Assembly: GCA_013398955.1 (NCBI GenBank)
Contig: VWPU01005268.1
Location: 124,001 to 188,000 of the forward strand
Direction of reading: 5' to 3'
Source of the DNA: Callaeas wilsoni
Lineage: Eukaryota > Chordata > Aves > Passeriformes > Callaeidae
DNA length: 64,000 bases
Both the position numbers and the translations under genes were made by a program. Every line of letters starts with the position of its first letter. Position 1 is the first letter of the stretch. Of this stretch, positions 35,566-49,700 are shown one piece after another. The notes under the pieces are model-generated. The model did not search any database. It was not told the origin of the DNA and was given only the letters and a program-made list of their open reading frames with translations.

Positions 35566-38284
35566 AAAAAATGTGTCTGTGTATACGTACACAGATGCAA
35601 AGTTCATCCAAAGCTTTTCTCCAGAACATCCTATGCAGTCTTATATCAGCTTAAGGTAAAAATCTGTGTAGCAGAAAACACACTTGAGGCACAGCCATTG
35701 CACAAAATCCAAGTTGCAGAAGATCTGCTATCCAGCCATATTTCACTCTCAATACACACTGGACTTAAAGCCAAGCTTGAAAATCTTGTTTCATGCCTGA
35801 TTCATTTATGAAGCTTCACTCTAATTCAAAGCATTATCACTCTCTAAACTCAGGTAAAAAAAAGAGCTCTGCTATCATGCATATTTTTAGACAAATTGTA
35901 ACAGGGTCTTGCAATTTCCTTTGTTTTGTGGTGTCTGCACTGCTGATAGACACCAGCCCACATTGGCATCACTGCTGAGGTGTCCTAATACTTGTCTGAA
36001 AAATACTATTAACTGCACATCACAGGCATTTGAAGTGCATAAGAAAACCATAAACTTAATTACACCGGAGTACTGGTGTGATCTCACATGAAATTTGAGC
36101 TTCTGTTATTAAAAATAGGGAGATTGCATTTACTTAATGCTTCTTACAGTAAACCAGTCAATTCTAAACTTTCAAGATTGTATAATCAGCCAAAACAATA
36201 TTGGGGGGGGAAGAGGCTGTCTGTGGAATTTACTAGCACAAACATCTCACATGTCAAGCAGCAAAAATTTGTTTATTCTGCTAAAAAGAATATTCCTTGA
36301 ATTACTATTGTATATGAAATAGCATAGCTACTCAGACTGCACAGCTTAAAGACTCGGACTAGAAAAAGTTGCAGAAAAGAGTGGTTGCCTTACCCCACCC
36401 CCCAAACATCCCAACATGTTCTGCATTTCAATCAGCTTTTAAATTCTTAGATCTTTTCTTAATGCTCTGTAGCCATTACATCTACTCATCACACTGGGAA
36501 CACTTTCTCCCTTTTCCATGAGCTATCCACTCCTAGGTCGAGAAGAATTTTGGTTTTGTCACTTCTCTTCTGTTATCCAAGATTTCCCTGTCTGAGCCTA
36601 CAAAGTTCTTCTGGAGAAAAAAACCAATGAGGAACGCTTCCACTTCCAAAACTGCAGCCATGAAAAAAGTGGATCGTGCTTGAACTAGGATCATGAATCC
36701 ATGGCACTCAGCAACACCCAGATTGTAGATACTGAGCTGAACGACGCTCCTTGGAATGAATCACATGCAGAGACACTGACATCCCTACGGGTACCTTTGC
36801 ACTTGCAGGTCTCCATTTAGAGGCAGTGGTAATGGCAGGGGCGGAGGGGGGAGGAATTAAATAACCTACCCAATCGTTCCCTAAGCCTCAGAGCAGCAGG
36901 AGAGCTGTATTACACAATGCTGTTAAACCACTCCTTTGCTTGGAGAAAAGTAAAACCACCCCCCTTCACTTCTCTTCCAGTGCCCACCAATGCTACTCCC
37001 ACCTCTTCACTCTCTGGGACTTTGATTAGGCAAGGTGTGTACAAAGCATAATGCTTTCCAGGCAAAGGCCAAGCATGCCTACCTCACAGAAATCCAGAAG
37101 TTTCCAGAAGGTAAAAAAACATTTCCGGGGGAGAGCTTTAAATCTGCTCATGACACGAACCTGCCATGGGAACACACCAGCTGTTCTCTGAAGACAAGGA
37201 TGCTGAATCTTACTTCTGAACATTACAATTTACATATTTAGATTAGAAAAAAAGTTTAATTTTTATATGTTTTATCATCAAAGATCTCACCCAAGGGTAA
37301 CGGCTCTGGCAGGAGTGTCAAATCTTACAGTCTGCATTATCAGAGCTTTTATGCAGCAATGTTTGCTGTTCATGATGCATTACTTCAGACCTTCACAACT
37401 GACTTTCACTTAGGTAAAAAAAATCCTGTGTTCCCCATTTTTTGAGAATTAATGATGCCTAAGGCAGCGCAAGGCAAAAATATTTCTGATTAACCTGACT
37501 CACACCTGCTCCTACCAGCAAAAAATGTGCAGTCACTCCAGCAGGACAGAAGCACTGCAGCTTGTAACACGCAAGGTGGAAGTAAAAGTATTGAGGAGTG
37601 CATTGCTGTAGCAGTGTCCCACCTAGAACCAAGTTCCCCTGAGTTACACTCATTTGAAAAAGGGAGAAGAACTTTTACAGTGGGCATAAATGGGGGAAGA
37701 AATAATCTCCTTCCAGACTTCTTGAAAATTGGCATTCGAAAATGATGTTACCACATAGTCCTGCAAATCAGTATGGTTTTGACTCACTCTCCCCTCACTA
37801 CCAAATTACAAAAAAACCAAAAGACAACCCAGAATGACACCTTAAGAGATTAAAAACAGAAGCAGCAGAATAACCTGAGAGGCAGGGCCACTCTTTGTGA
37901 AAGGGCACTCTTCAAAAAGTAGCTTCTGAAGCACACCTACACAATTCATACACTACTTTATTTAACGTTCCTTTTCATGTTTGCCCAGGTTCACGTCAAG
38001 GGTACTGCAACCGAAGGTGTTTCCACAGCAAACTTTCATGTCCGCTGCAATTTTCCCTTTCAAATTCAATACAGTAAAATGAAATGAAGCAAAATGAAAC
38101 AATCTTTATATACCAGTTCAGCAAGCATTCCCTAGACCTCATTGTGCTGCATCTCTCATCAGCTCTCATTTACTCAGACAAGACAGAAAAGATTTGCAGT
38201 TCCTATTACATTTTCCCACCCTATTTCCCATTCTGTGTGTAATTTTTTTTCTTCAAATAATACTGATTGTGTCAACTGGAGGGG

Positions 38285-38307
38285 AAAAAAAAAAGAAAGA
38301 AAGAAAC
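38285..38307. repeat. A-rich and (AAAG)n tract
   Basis: A ten-A run followed by three AAAG-type units. Simple repeat. Confidence 0.85.
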
Positions 38308-41287
38308 AAGCACTCTTTGTATTATCTCTGTAGTAATAAAATATGAAAAAAAGAATTCACAAGAAAACAGCTGAATTCCCAGTGCTTAAAAAATGGACCT
38401 GGCTACAGACAGACACATTCTAGTTAGAGCAGCATCTCCCACTAAACTGTCAAAGTGTCAGGAAGAGTTGTGTGCACTTTTGTCAGTGAATAAATGTGGA
38501 ACATAGAGCATTTCCTACCAACTGAAAGTCAAAATCCTGGAAATTGCAATTTCAGAGGGAGAGTAAGAAAAAAAAAATAGAAAGGGAAAAAAAAAAGTCT
38601 TTCACATACCAGCAAAGTGATGCAAGACCAGGGTAGGCTGTTACTACTGGTATTGACTTTATTTTTTTCTTTAAAGGAAATCAAACAATGTTTTAAAAGG
38701 TAGAAATAGCAAAGACTTAAAATGAGTAAGTGAATTGGTAAGAGAAAGCAGAAATACTAGCTTGCTTTGCAACCCACCTAAAGATGTCTGATTTTACAAG
38801 CAACTCAATTCGAGCACATTTTTTGCTTTAAGCACATGCATGCTCTCACCGTAATCTTGAGAATAAAAGCACCCTTTTGTCTTCTGCTATGTTCTACCTC
38901 AAATACTAAACAATTTCCAGTGTTTGCAGTAAGTGAGGCAACTGGCCCTAAAGAAAACAGACTCTTACTAAAGAATCTCTATTCCACCACAGACCAGGTC
39001 CATCAGGTGCTTTATGAGAAGACTGATTCCCACCAAAACCAGCATGTGATCACATAAAAATTAGAAAAGCACAGGGAAGCTGAATTAAGGTTGCTCTGTC
39101 AACTTCAGTTCTAGTGTTCAGAGGTTTGACTTTAGGTAAATGAAATATTATTTCACTTTTTTATGTTCCCCCATGCATTTAATTCCCTGAATTTTCAAAC
39201 AGCCAAGTGAAAAACAGAATCTGCTACGCACCAACATATCACTGCTTTGTGGCCATCAACAGTATGGCAACCTGCAGGACCACCAGACAGACCTCTGCCT
39301 TTTGACAGGCTTCATTAAGAAGCTCACAATTGTAGTAGGTCCTTCTTATTTTCATGGACCAGCTATTGTCAGGGTGCTGAGATGCACAAACAGAGAGCAG
39401 AATTAAAAAAAATACATCCCTGCCACAAAGGTCATTCAGCTGATTTCATTCTAAACCATGAAGACACAAGAACTCCTGGATGTTATCAGAGTATTTTAGC
39501 ATGGGCAAAACCAAATGTTTTCCTCTAGTACCAGATTTGTAAACAGCCCACCTGAGGCAGAAGCAGCTCTCCCAAAACTTATGTTTAAAGCTACTAAAAC
39601 TAATTAAAAATTGTTACATGTCAATAAAGCTTATACTCAAATGAGAATGGTTTCTGTGATGGTAACTGCAAGGCAGCGAAAGCTGTGTCTAATAAATGTA
39701 GATAAGGTGCATGAGAGAGCAGAAAGGAAAGTGCCAGACAATTTGGAACATCCAAAACATGTAATTTTAACTTACACAAACACAACAGAAGAGTGGATTC
39801 AAGGAAAATTCCACCTAATAGGAGAAATGGTGACTGATTAAGCTGAACTCTTCCTACACATACATTATGTTCAGGCAGCTATGCTTATTCAGTTTAGTGG
39901 AAGAAAAGTGCCTGCATCATTCCCCAAATCTTCTACACAATCCCACTGACCTGAGGATTAAGATGCTGATAATAATAATAAGTGAAAAAGGGAAGATTTT
40001 TTTCAAAGACAGGGGAGAGAACTGCGAAACAGGAACAGAGGGGCAGGAAGGGTCTCTGCCAACAGAAATTTTGTCATCTGTAATAATCTCAGTCATTTCC
40101 TCCTGAGAGAAAGCACACATCATCCTCATCACCACTGAAGGAACTGAGAGCGCAATAGAGTTATTTGTTAACTAGATGAAAAGCTAAAGTAACTTGATCC
40201 TACCAGACAAATCCTATACACAGCTTTCCTCATGGACCTGAAGGTCCTGCTTTACTAAAGGTCCTTCCTGCCACCACAGCCATCCCTTCCACTGGGAGCA
40301 CAAAGACAAATTCACTACTTTGGAAGGAGAAGAAAAACAAACCACCCACTATTCACCTGGTAGTGTTCATAAGAGGCTCTACCCTGACTTTACTCCCCAA
40401 ACTGCACTGCTCCTGTAAATGTATACATTACAAACATACAGGTCTGGAATTTACAGTCAACAAACAGCAATACAAACAACCACCAGAGAATGTATAAACA
40501 TTTGTAGGAGCAAAAATACTCAGTCTGGCTGCACCACACACAGTGTTTATTTATTTCCCTTGAAGAAGAGCAATGGGAGAAGACATTTGAAACAACTTTT
40601 TAAACACTGTGTCACTTTGTGTTAGTTTATGTCAGTGGGGCTTCTTCCAAGTACTGGTGTCACATTAAGATATGGATATGTTTAGATAGTTTTCCTGTTC
40701 CTACTCCAGTCATGGCAGCTGGGCATGAGAGAACAGAGAGGAGAAGGGCTGCTAGTCTGATTGAGTTACTGATTTAACATTTAGAATCTTTGCAGCTCAA
40801 GAGAAAATTGCTGTGTATTTGTAACCTGAATGCAGGTCAGTAACTTTTAAAGGTCAGGCTGAACGTTTAAAATCTTCTTGTTATTAATTCCCCACCAGCT
40901 CCTAGTTGTGTGAATGCCAATGAGCAGACTCAGCTCCTACTGGGCCGAGTAGCAGTTAGCCTGCACCTCTGAACACCAGGAAAATGCAAAACGAGTTTTG
41001 AAGCAACGACTTTGTGCCATACAAGCAAATGACTTCCCTGTTCACTCAGGGCACACTTCTTCAAACACAGGAGGAACAGATTTCCTTATTGGGGTTTCCT
41101 CATTTGTTGCTAACTCATTAGCTTCATGTCAAGGCAACTGAGTTTTCTCCATCCACTTATTTCACTCTTTAGAAATACACAAACTATTTTGGTGCCATCT
41201 TGCACTAATTTACACAATATCGCAAGATTTGGTGATGTTTCTTAATAATACAACTCCCCACAGTACACAGGACTTCTATAACCCCTT

Positions 41288-41500
41288 CGGTTCAGAGATA
41301 TCAAAGTACTTTGCAAACAATACACTTGCCTCACAAACCACCTCCACTGCACTAGGTCCGTGTCATTAACCACACTTTGTCACTGAGATAAACTAAAGCA
41401 GAGCAAGGTAATGCAATTTAGCAGCGTTACGAAATCCTACAGCAGTAGGATTAGGAGCAGAATGTGAGTTTTGCCTTTCTAGCTCCCAAATTCATCAGAA
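41288..41500 (+). mobile_element. MIR-like SINE remnant
   Basis: It follows MIR order over about 200 bp: TCAAAGTACTTTGCAAACAA (compare 'aagcgctttgcaaac'), TGCCTCACAA (compare 'cctcacaa'), and AGGTCCGTGTCATTAACCAC (compare 'aggtaggtattattatccc'). Next comes TTTGTCACTGAGATAAACTA (compare 'cagatgaggaaactgaggc'), then CAGAGCAAGGTAATGCAATT (compare 'agagaggttaagtaacttg') and a TAGGAGCAGAATGTGAGTTT tail. The long co-linear match makes this more convincing than any single phrase. It is old and immobile. Confidence 0.6.
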
Positions 41501-43060
41501 GGACAGCCATCTGAGGCTGTGAAATTCAACAGAAGTTACGATTATGTCTCAGGTAGATTTCTATTTCTAAGATGCAAATACTACGGTGTGGGGTTTATGC
41601 TACTGGCCTTTCAAGGGTCTTCTCACTCTACAGAAGCTTTTAGATACTATGGGGAAATACCCACAGGAAAATGAAAACTTCTGAGTTTCCTGTCCTCAGG
41701 ATTTGACTCCCACTTGAAAAGACGTGGATGCTCAGACAGAAAAGCATTCAGAGTCTCAGGACACTGGTGTCCCGTGCCTCCCCTTCTCACTTAAGTTTAT
41801 TTGCATCACATACTCCCCTCTTCCAGATCTAAGGCACTAGACTTGATGCTGGACCATTGGTTTGTCTAGATTTCTAACATCAGAAAGAATTTGTAAGAAT
41901 AGATGAACATCTGTGACCACATATTTGGTAGTAAACTTGTTTTAAGGATCAGTGTCTTGTGGAGTAGTTACAAAGCCAAGAAGGCAATATTATTAATTTT
42001 CAGGCTCTGGTTTAAGTCATATATTAGTGATGCTTTGCTTTACTTCCTACCCTAAATACATTCGAAAATTTGTCATGATTCCCCATAAGTTAGTACCTTC
42101 AATGCTTAATTTTTCAAGAAAAATTTCTCTTGCATTGCTGGTGCAGTAACCTTCTAGCACTGATGGCCTTACACAAAGCAGTCTTTTGTTTTAATGATTT
42201 CAAAAACCTCTTAAGATCCTTTACCCAGGACTTTTATGAGCAAGTAGCTTTCTGCTCTGGGAATGTCATCTCCATTACTAACTGAAAAAAGTAATGCTTA
42301 TATATCCCACACCAATACTGAAACATAATCAAATAAGGAGTACTGGTTAGATATTAGACACTGAGCATAGTAAGAGAGACACACTGAATCTTCAGTAATT
42401 GTCGGGAGAACAGAGTGAAAACAGATCTTGTTTCAGAGGAATACAAAATTCTAGTTTATAATTTAGTGCTAAAGGGGAAGAAGAAACACAGCATAACATA
42501 TGTTCCACTGATAAGGCATCCTACATTCCTACAGCTTTTAAAGGCATTACACTGAAAGAAACACATTTTGTATGCGCATACAGGATCTTCAGCCATAATA
42601 ACACATGAACAACTGCCACCCGTACTACATTATCAGTATCCCACTTACCAGTGCTTAAAAGGTGACTCTGTTAGATTGACCAAACTCCTTTAACTTGTAA
42701 TTTTTCTAGTTATGAACCCCGACCTATTAAGTGGGTGCACCTTGCACCCTTGCCATTAAAAGACTCCCCAGCAATACATTTGCCCAAATCAGTGCACTCA
42801 AACTCCTACAGAAATTATCCAACAGCATGAGCTGACTTGGAAAGAAGTCTGCCTTGCTGTGAAAGAAGAATTACCCCACCAGAACTATCCCCCTCACGGC
42901 TTTCTTTTTTTTTAATTATTATTTTATTTACTTTTTAATGGAAGCAAAAACCCCTATCATCTCACCTACTCCTCTTTTAATAAGTAATGACTGCCGTGAC
43001 TACCCCCATCTAGAACCACCAGTCACTGCCAGCACCTCTGCTCTCCTCGTGTGCTTAGAG
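41500..43060. other. Unique AT-rich sequence, no gene seen
   Basis: No exon, RNA gene or repeat recognised. Short frames are all below 60 codons. A T-rich and AT-only patch lies at about 42905-42940. Confidence 0.55.
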
Positions 43061-43065
43061 AATAA

Positions 43066-43140
43066 CTGATTAGCACTTTGCATAATTAACCTGATTAGCA
43101 CTGTGCATAATCAAACTGATTAGCACTTTGCATAATTAAA
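43066..43140. repeat. Three-copy 25-bp tandem repeat with homeodomain/octamer-like motifs
   Basis: Three head-to-tail units of exactly 25 bp lie at 43066-43090, 43091-43115 and 43116-43140, each starting CTGATTAGCACT. The third differs from the first only at its last base; the second differs at three positions. Each unit contains TTGCATAAT or TGTGCATAAT, which on the other strand is ATTATGCAA, a POU/octamer or C/EBP-like site. Units one and three also contain the homeodomain core TAATTA. CTGATTAGCAC is itself a GATTA (bicoid-class/OTX-PITX-like TAATC on the reverse strand) motif. The tandem is seen directly; binding is inferred. Confidence 0.92.
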
Positions 43141-43145
43141 AAGAA

Positions 43146-43168
43146 ATAATAATAATAACAATAATAAG
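43146..43168. repeat. (AAT)n microsatellite
   Basis: About seven AAT units, interrupted by one AAC, directly after the 25-bp tandem array. Confidence 0.9.
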
Positions 43169-44796
43169 CAGTAGGTAATAGCAGAAGCTGCTAGTCCCAA
43201 TGCCTGTTCGTTAGCTCTAGGATTAGTTTAGCATGGCATATTTTATTTCTTAAAACTATTTCTTTAAAGATGCACAAGCTCCTGAGAGGTACAGCTTTAA
43301 AAAATCTCATTTACTATCAAGATCACTAGTGAAAAATTTAGTTGTTCCACTACTACAACTTAGGATTTCTTGTGCCTCCTACTGCTGAAGATGAAGACAT
43401 TAACAGGATGGATGCCTGATCCGATGCACCAGGGGTCTGGTTCCCATAGCTGTTGACAGTACTGCTGTTGGACTCATCATCACAGGATACAGAAGTCTCA
43501 CATCTTTTAACGTATATACACGCTTGCAATGTACTTCGAGAGTAGGAAAGTTGTGTCATTGTTATTGTTGAGATGGATAAGGCAGCAAGATGCATATCCT
43601 CAAAAGTAGGTAGGCACTGAATTCTCTCCTGCCCTGAACAATTATTCCAGACCACAGGAAGCATGGGAAGGAATATGGAATTAATCAGATCCCTACCCCT
43701 AAGCCTGCATCGCTCTTCCCCCATTTGAGTATCACTCATGTATATGTATTTGTTGAAAACTGATCAAGAATGTGAGAGACAGAAGGTACTTTGTTTGCTA
43801 GCCTGTCCCATGTCCAGTGTAAATCTCCTAATTAGAGTTTCAGGATTAACCACCACAACCCAAAATCTGAACAATGTGCATAACTACACCTAGTTAGATT
43901 GCAAACTCTGTGTAAGCATCCATGTTAAATGCCCGCATCACTAATAACTCAGTTCTCCTGGACATTCAATGCCAGAAAGCCTGGAAGAGTGGTGCCTCAA
44001 GTGAGTCAGTAAACCATCAACATCTCCTGCTTGCTAGCATGGCCTCATCCCTCGTAGTCACCAGTATATCCCATGTTACTCCTCACTTTAACCTCAGCTC
44101 TCTCTAGCGTACTTATATTACAACTCAGAGATTTCCTTTGCATTCCTCACAATCTTCTCCTTACATATTCTATTATGCCTTCAAGAGCACCTGACATATT
44201 CACTGCTAAACCTCCACCATGTCCTTACAACAACCACCCTGCCTACATTTCCCACTGGGTAGCAGACACGTTACGGCTTCTCTGCTGACTGCTCCGCCAG
44301 GGTGGTTGGGACACTGGGCAGCTGGGGGTCAGCTTGTTCTCAGTGATCAGTCCGACTGCTCTTTAGCTGTCCAGAAAGGAATGCAGCGCCCAGGCCGCAC
44401 ACACTGCTCAGACACATCACTCTGCATGGACCTGACCTAGAACTGTGGCAAAAATACTCCCACTGTGTCCAAACTTCCCTCCTAAGAACTCTGTCATAAA
44501 ATAAGCCTATGAGAAACTGAGGGGTGGAAATGGCAATAAAAGATAATCTTATCATAATTAGCTGGGAACGAGCTACCCATGCAGAGAGGTCTCTCCATCA
44601 CCCTAAGCTAAAGAACCCATATGAACAACAAAGGGTGCAGAGCTAGTTACTCACTTCACAAGTTGTTTAGTTTCAGTAAAAAAGTGTTGCTGTAGAGATT
44701 TCTCAAGTCCAAATGTTCCTGGAAAAGGTAGTTCCAGTAATTCTGGGAAGGGAGCCAATCCTTTGGCTTTATATGTAAATATTTAAACAACATTAT

Positions 44797-44832
44797 TTTT
44801 ATATATATATATTTTATACACATATATATATG
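44797..44832. repeat. (AT)n microsatellite, interrupted
   Basis: Two AT runs separated by a short ttttatacac segment. Likely polymorphic and prone to sequencing error. Confidence 0.9.
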
Positions 44833-46767
44833 TCTTTAGACTTTCAGACTTGCAAAACTGCAACAGAAAAAATAGGCAAGTTGACATACAGTTATTGTCT
44901 CTGTCTGAAACCATGATAACTGACCATCAGGAACAAAATACAACAAAGACTTCACGATAACTGAGCCATGTCACCTTCCCATACTGGTCCACCCAAACAG
45001 AAGTGCTAAAAAAGCAGGAGTAGAAATTGAAAAGGTAGAGAGAGAAAAGTCTCAAATTTCATCTCCTTAGAAGTGGCAAGAAAATAAGGTTCATGTATTT
45101 TAAATCTTTCAGAATCTAGATGGATACAAGTGCTCCATCCACAGGTGTGGAATCTCCAGCTTTGGATGACACATTCTGAGCATTTTAGTGTTATGACACC
45201 TGACAGTAAAGCTGCAACTTCATGTTTAGAAAGGTCACTGCTGCTTCAGGCTTAAATCAGGTCCATACCTCAAAAGGGAGAACTTGGCAGAAAATGCAAG
45301 TGAAAGAATGGAAATGCATCTGGCACTGAGATCTGGTGAATAAATAAAATGAGGAAAAAAATAAAGCTTTAAAATTGTTGAGGAGGGGGTTGATAAAATG
45401 GAGGAAGATGATTTAGTGAGAAAAGGTATCCAGTCAGAGCCCATGATGAATAAATCAATCTATGAAAATAAAATTTACCACATGAATTTCACCTCTATCT
45501 ACTCAGTAAGCAGAAAACACACCCTAGTATAGGGTACATGTGTGTAAATTCATAGCTACATGATTTAAAGAAATAAAATACTCATGAATACAATACTTAC
45601 ATGTCTGTATGTATAGCACAGCCAGTGAGTTTTAAGAACACAGAAGTGCACATACATAAAAAAATCACACAGAAAACAGGACCAGGAGTAGGGCAAGCCT
45701 TTTAGAAAATATTTTAATGGCTTTATAAAAAGCCTTCACCCAAAGTTTGAGGGGCTTTTGCAATCTCACATTTTTCTATTGCAAAATACACCTGCTTTCT
45801 TCTCTTTTTTTCCCCTAAACTAAATATTTCTTCCATCTAATGACTCTCTTTATTAGACAGCATCTAATTTGCATACATTTACATACAATTTAACTGCTAG
45901 CTTGTGAGAACAAAGAAATGGCTCTGTATTGCACTGAAGGACAATACTCAGAAAGGAAGGTATAAAAACCAGCTAGCTCGGTGGCTGTATATTCTCTTTG
46001 TTTCAGAAATACTAGGAGTTTTAAACACACTACTTAAAGGGTGAAAAAGATTATTTCATCAAACAATGAAAAAAGATACAGTGCAGCTTCCTTTTAACGC
46101 ATTCTCTCTCTGGCCTGGTTAATGGGATTTAAGGGTCCAATATTTCTTTGCTTTCTTCTGTTTCTTTTATTAGAACTGATGGATTTAATTCTGTCACATA
46201 TTTTACTTCATATTTTATTCCTGTAACAATCTATGCTGGAGTTCAGCTCCAATGCTAATTCAATACTATCTTCCTTTCCTTGCAGTCAGCCTGGAATACA
46301 ACTGAACGATCTCTGATGGGCATGAAGTGCTCTGCCCTCAATGCCCAGTGCTAATGGATTTCAGAGAGAGTCTGCCAGAGTTTTACCTCGTGGCAACAAG
46401 TCTAGAGATAATGAAAACTTACCATGTAGCTGACTGAGAATCAGCAGGAAGGGAAGCAGGGCTGAGCTCCGCTTGTGAGAACAGGGAGGGACTGTGGTCA
46501 GAGTAAATGCAGGATGTAAAGGATGTGTCAAGCCCTCTAGTTCCCTGAGGAGAGAGGGGAAAAAAAAGAGGAGAAAATTATCCTTTAAGACCTTGCATGA
46601 AGGAAAACCCTTTAGAAACAGTTGCCAGGAACTCCAACACATGCCCTACCAAAAGCATGACACAAGAAGCAAAGCGTTTTTCTCCAAAGGCTTTGCAGTT
46701 GGGATACCAATTGCTCAGGACAGCTCCAAATCTAATCTGTGTAGATTTGACATAAAAACCTTGCAGG

Positions 46768-46790
46768 AAAAAAAAAAAAAAAAAAAAAAA
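46768..46790. repeat. Poly(A) tract
   Basis: Twenty-three uninterrupted A. No gene copy or polyadenylation signal immediately upstream. Confidence 0.95.
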
Positions 46791-49700
46791 TCAGGCTGCA
46801 TGCTGCAGATACCTACATCCTCTCATACGTGTGGAACCTAGGGATACAAAACAGTCTTCCCATTTGTCCTGCCAGCACAGCAGAGCTGCTAGCTTCACTT
46901 CCAAACTCTCCTCTTCCCAACATCAAACTCCATGACTTGTGCTCAGTGGGGCAGAAAAATTAAAGTATCACCATTAAGTGGAGTAGGAATGGGTGAAAGA
47001 TGACCCAGTCACTCTGGTGGCGTATTCTAAGGGCCTGTCCTGCAGAAACGTTACAAGAGAAACCTTTTCTGGTGTAAACAGACCTACTGGAATGGAATGG
47101 CATAGGACTAGTCTTGGTAAAAAGCACTAGGCCAAGTTAGCCTGCACACAAAGCAGGCGTAGAATTCAGGACCCAGCAGTCATCTGGCTCCATGTGATCA
47201 GCACAAGGCCGAGTGTTAATTCCATGGGCATTCTCACACCAGCATGAGTGGCACAGTAACACTGTGACTGATGGTACAGGAGCCACATCACAAGCTGTAC
47301 TCACAAGAAACTCGCGCTGATACGGCCCTGATGTGACTCACTGGCACTCAAAATACATTATAGATTATTTTCAGATGCAAATTTTAATTTAAAGCTGGCT
47401 GAAATGTTAATGAAGTCTTAGCTCTTTTTCAAAGGGGAAAATTCCCTACTGCTTACAAAAATGTTTTCTTTTTTTCCCCCTCTGCCTGATCTGCTTCTAG
47501 TGACATACAGCAACCAAACCTCATAAAGAAATTAATCAAGCCTTCGTATCATTTTCCCTTTTCCAGGGTGGAAAGGTTGAGGTGTGTGATCTTTCGCGTT
47601 TCTCATGTGTACCAAAATGATGCATTAGAAAACAGTGGAGGAAGGAAATTCCAAAGCCACAGTTCCTCTGATTATCGTATCCTATGCTCACAGCTACATC
47701 TTGCTGAAACCACTGGGTTATCATTTCCAGAACCTTACAAGCATGGCTGTGTTATGATGCAAGCTGATTTTAATTGGAGCTGTCACAATCCCACCCTTCC
47801 CTCACCTTGCCACATGTTCCCAAGTCCATCCTAGAGCCAGGATTGCATAAGTGCCTGGTTCAGGGAGGTTTCAGCTGAATGAAAGCTTCTTTCCCATGTG
47901 TTTTTAGCCACATCAAACCCTCATTGCAGCTCAAGATCCAGGCAGGAAACTCGGGGGTTAGAGCTAGGGAGGCAGCAGAACTGTTGAAGTGGAGGAACAG
48001 CAACAGAGCAGCATCACCACTGATTAGTTTAAGCTGCTGTGGACCTACATCTTGTGATGTCTAGGGCTGCTTTGGTATGACACAGGAAAAAGGCTCTTAT
48101 CACACAGCTGGAAGCCAAACCAATCACAGCTTCATAGGTAAAAAAGACCCCACATCACATGCTAACCTAAAATAAACTGTTGGCCTATGCAGATCTCTGC
48201 AGTCTGCCTCTGATGAAAAATAGCTTGAGATAATGGTGCACTGCTACAATCTGCACCAAGGGCATTTTCCAAGTGGCAGGTTGAATTAGCCTCAAGTGAC
48301 ATGCATTACAGTAACACTTCCCTGAGGCAATAAGGCAAGGTCCCACACTCAAATGGAAAGAATTGAGCATTCTTGCCAAAGGCAAATGACAAAGTGTGTG
48401 ATTAAGAACCACTGTTACCAGAAGATGGTGAAGCTCCTGAAAAATCTTTCAAGGACTTCAGAAAATACACCTGGAAATAAGGAGTAGGAATTTTCCTTTA
48501 CATCTCTACAGTTACCATACTACACATCTCTTTGGCTGCTTTCCAGAGAAGAAGCATCAATTCCATCCTGACTAGAAACTAACTTTGTAACCCTCAGTAG
48601 TTCTAAAGCCACTCTGTCCAAACAGTTGTGCAGGACGGGCATCTGGATTTCAACTGAATAGAGAAGACACTGAAGTTCCCTTCCTTTTGCTTCCCTGCTC
48701 TAGGGAATTGGAACATTTTACATCCTACAAGAGAGATCCTTTGGTGGTAAGTAATCACCTGGCACCACCATCTACAATATCTTCACAGGAGAAGGAGTCA
48801 GCAAGGAAGAGCTTCACTAGTCAGTTAGCACCCACAGGTGATTCAGCATCTTTGGAAATTACAGTAACTGAGAAAAAGAAACAGTGCAGACACCTGATCT
48901 TCACCTGTTTTCATCAGCTCAACCACCAACACCCACCTTTTCAGTACTGCAGTTAGAATTTGTATTGCCAAGTTACAACCAGGCCTTAACGGCAGGACAC
49001 TAGACCAGGCATAAGAATTGGTGACTTTTTTTGTTCAACAGTAACAAAACCATGCTTTCCAGCACACGTGAGTCTGAAGCAATGGCATCCACACAACTAC
49101 TATTTTTCATTCCAGTCTTCTACATGTTCTCAGGATGGTTACAGTTACTCTGTCAACCACAGGCAGCTGTACAGGTTGTTGCACAAACCTGTACATGTTC
49201 AAGTTATGCAACCCCTAGACAAGAGGCTTGGCTGGTTTCCCCAACAGGAGATTCCCATTTTTCTTCAAATGCCTTTAAGATACATATATCCTTCCTGTGG
49301 TGTCACTGAATATGTTCCTCTGTAAGATAACTGTCCATTGGAAAGCATGTATACTCAAATATCCACACGATAACATATATGCACAGACACACATATAAAA
49401 TACCTTGGCCAATACCTGCTTGATTGAATTAATTTTACTCTTTCCACATTACAACAGATGGCCACACCAGTTTTGACTGCTTTAAAACAATGACAGGAAT
49501 CTAAAATTTTAAATTATGCCAACATTTGAACACTTTCTATTCAAGTGGTCTTGATCAGTTTAAAAGTGTATGACCACAACACCAGCCTCAGATTTTATCT
49601 TCTTTTTAACAGTTCTGCTTGGAGCTTAAAGTAGGTTAAGCAAATCGTTCATCAGATTTTTCCCCCTTTCCTTTCTTTTGTTGTTATATACTCCACTGAA

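Larger units (their letters stand above)
31500..41285. other. Mostly unique sequence, no gene seen
   Basis: Nearly 10 kb with no supportable exon. It contains the GC-rich block at 32460-32830, a motif-dense block at 33890-34170, an (AAGC)n microsatellite at 35538-35565, an 8-G run at 36203-36210 and a purine tract at 38285-38307. The 149-codon minus-strand frame at 33316-33765 is the longest in the window, but it has no recognisable domain and its hydrophobic part comes from a purine-rich plus strand. Confidence 0.55.

Noticed and set aside
43353..43739. 128-codon minus-strand frame
   Set aside because: Within chance expectation. No recognisable motif, promoter or splice structure.
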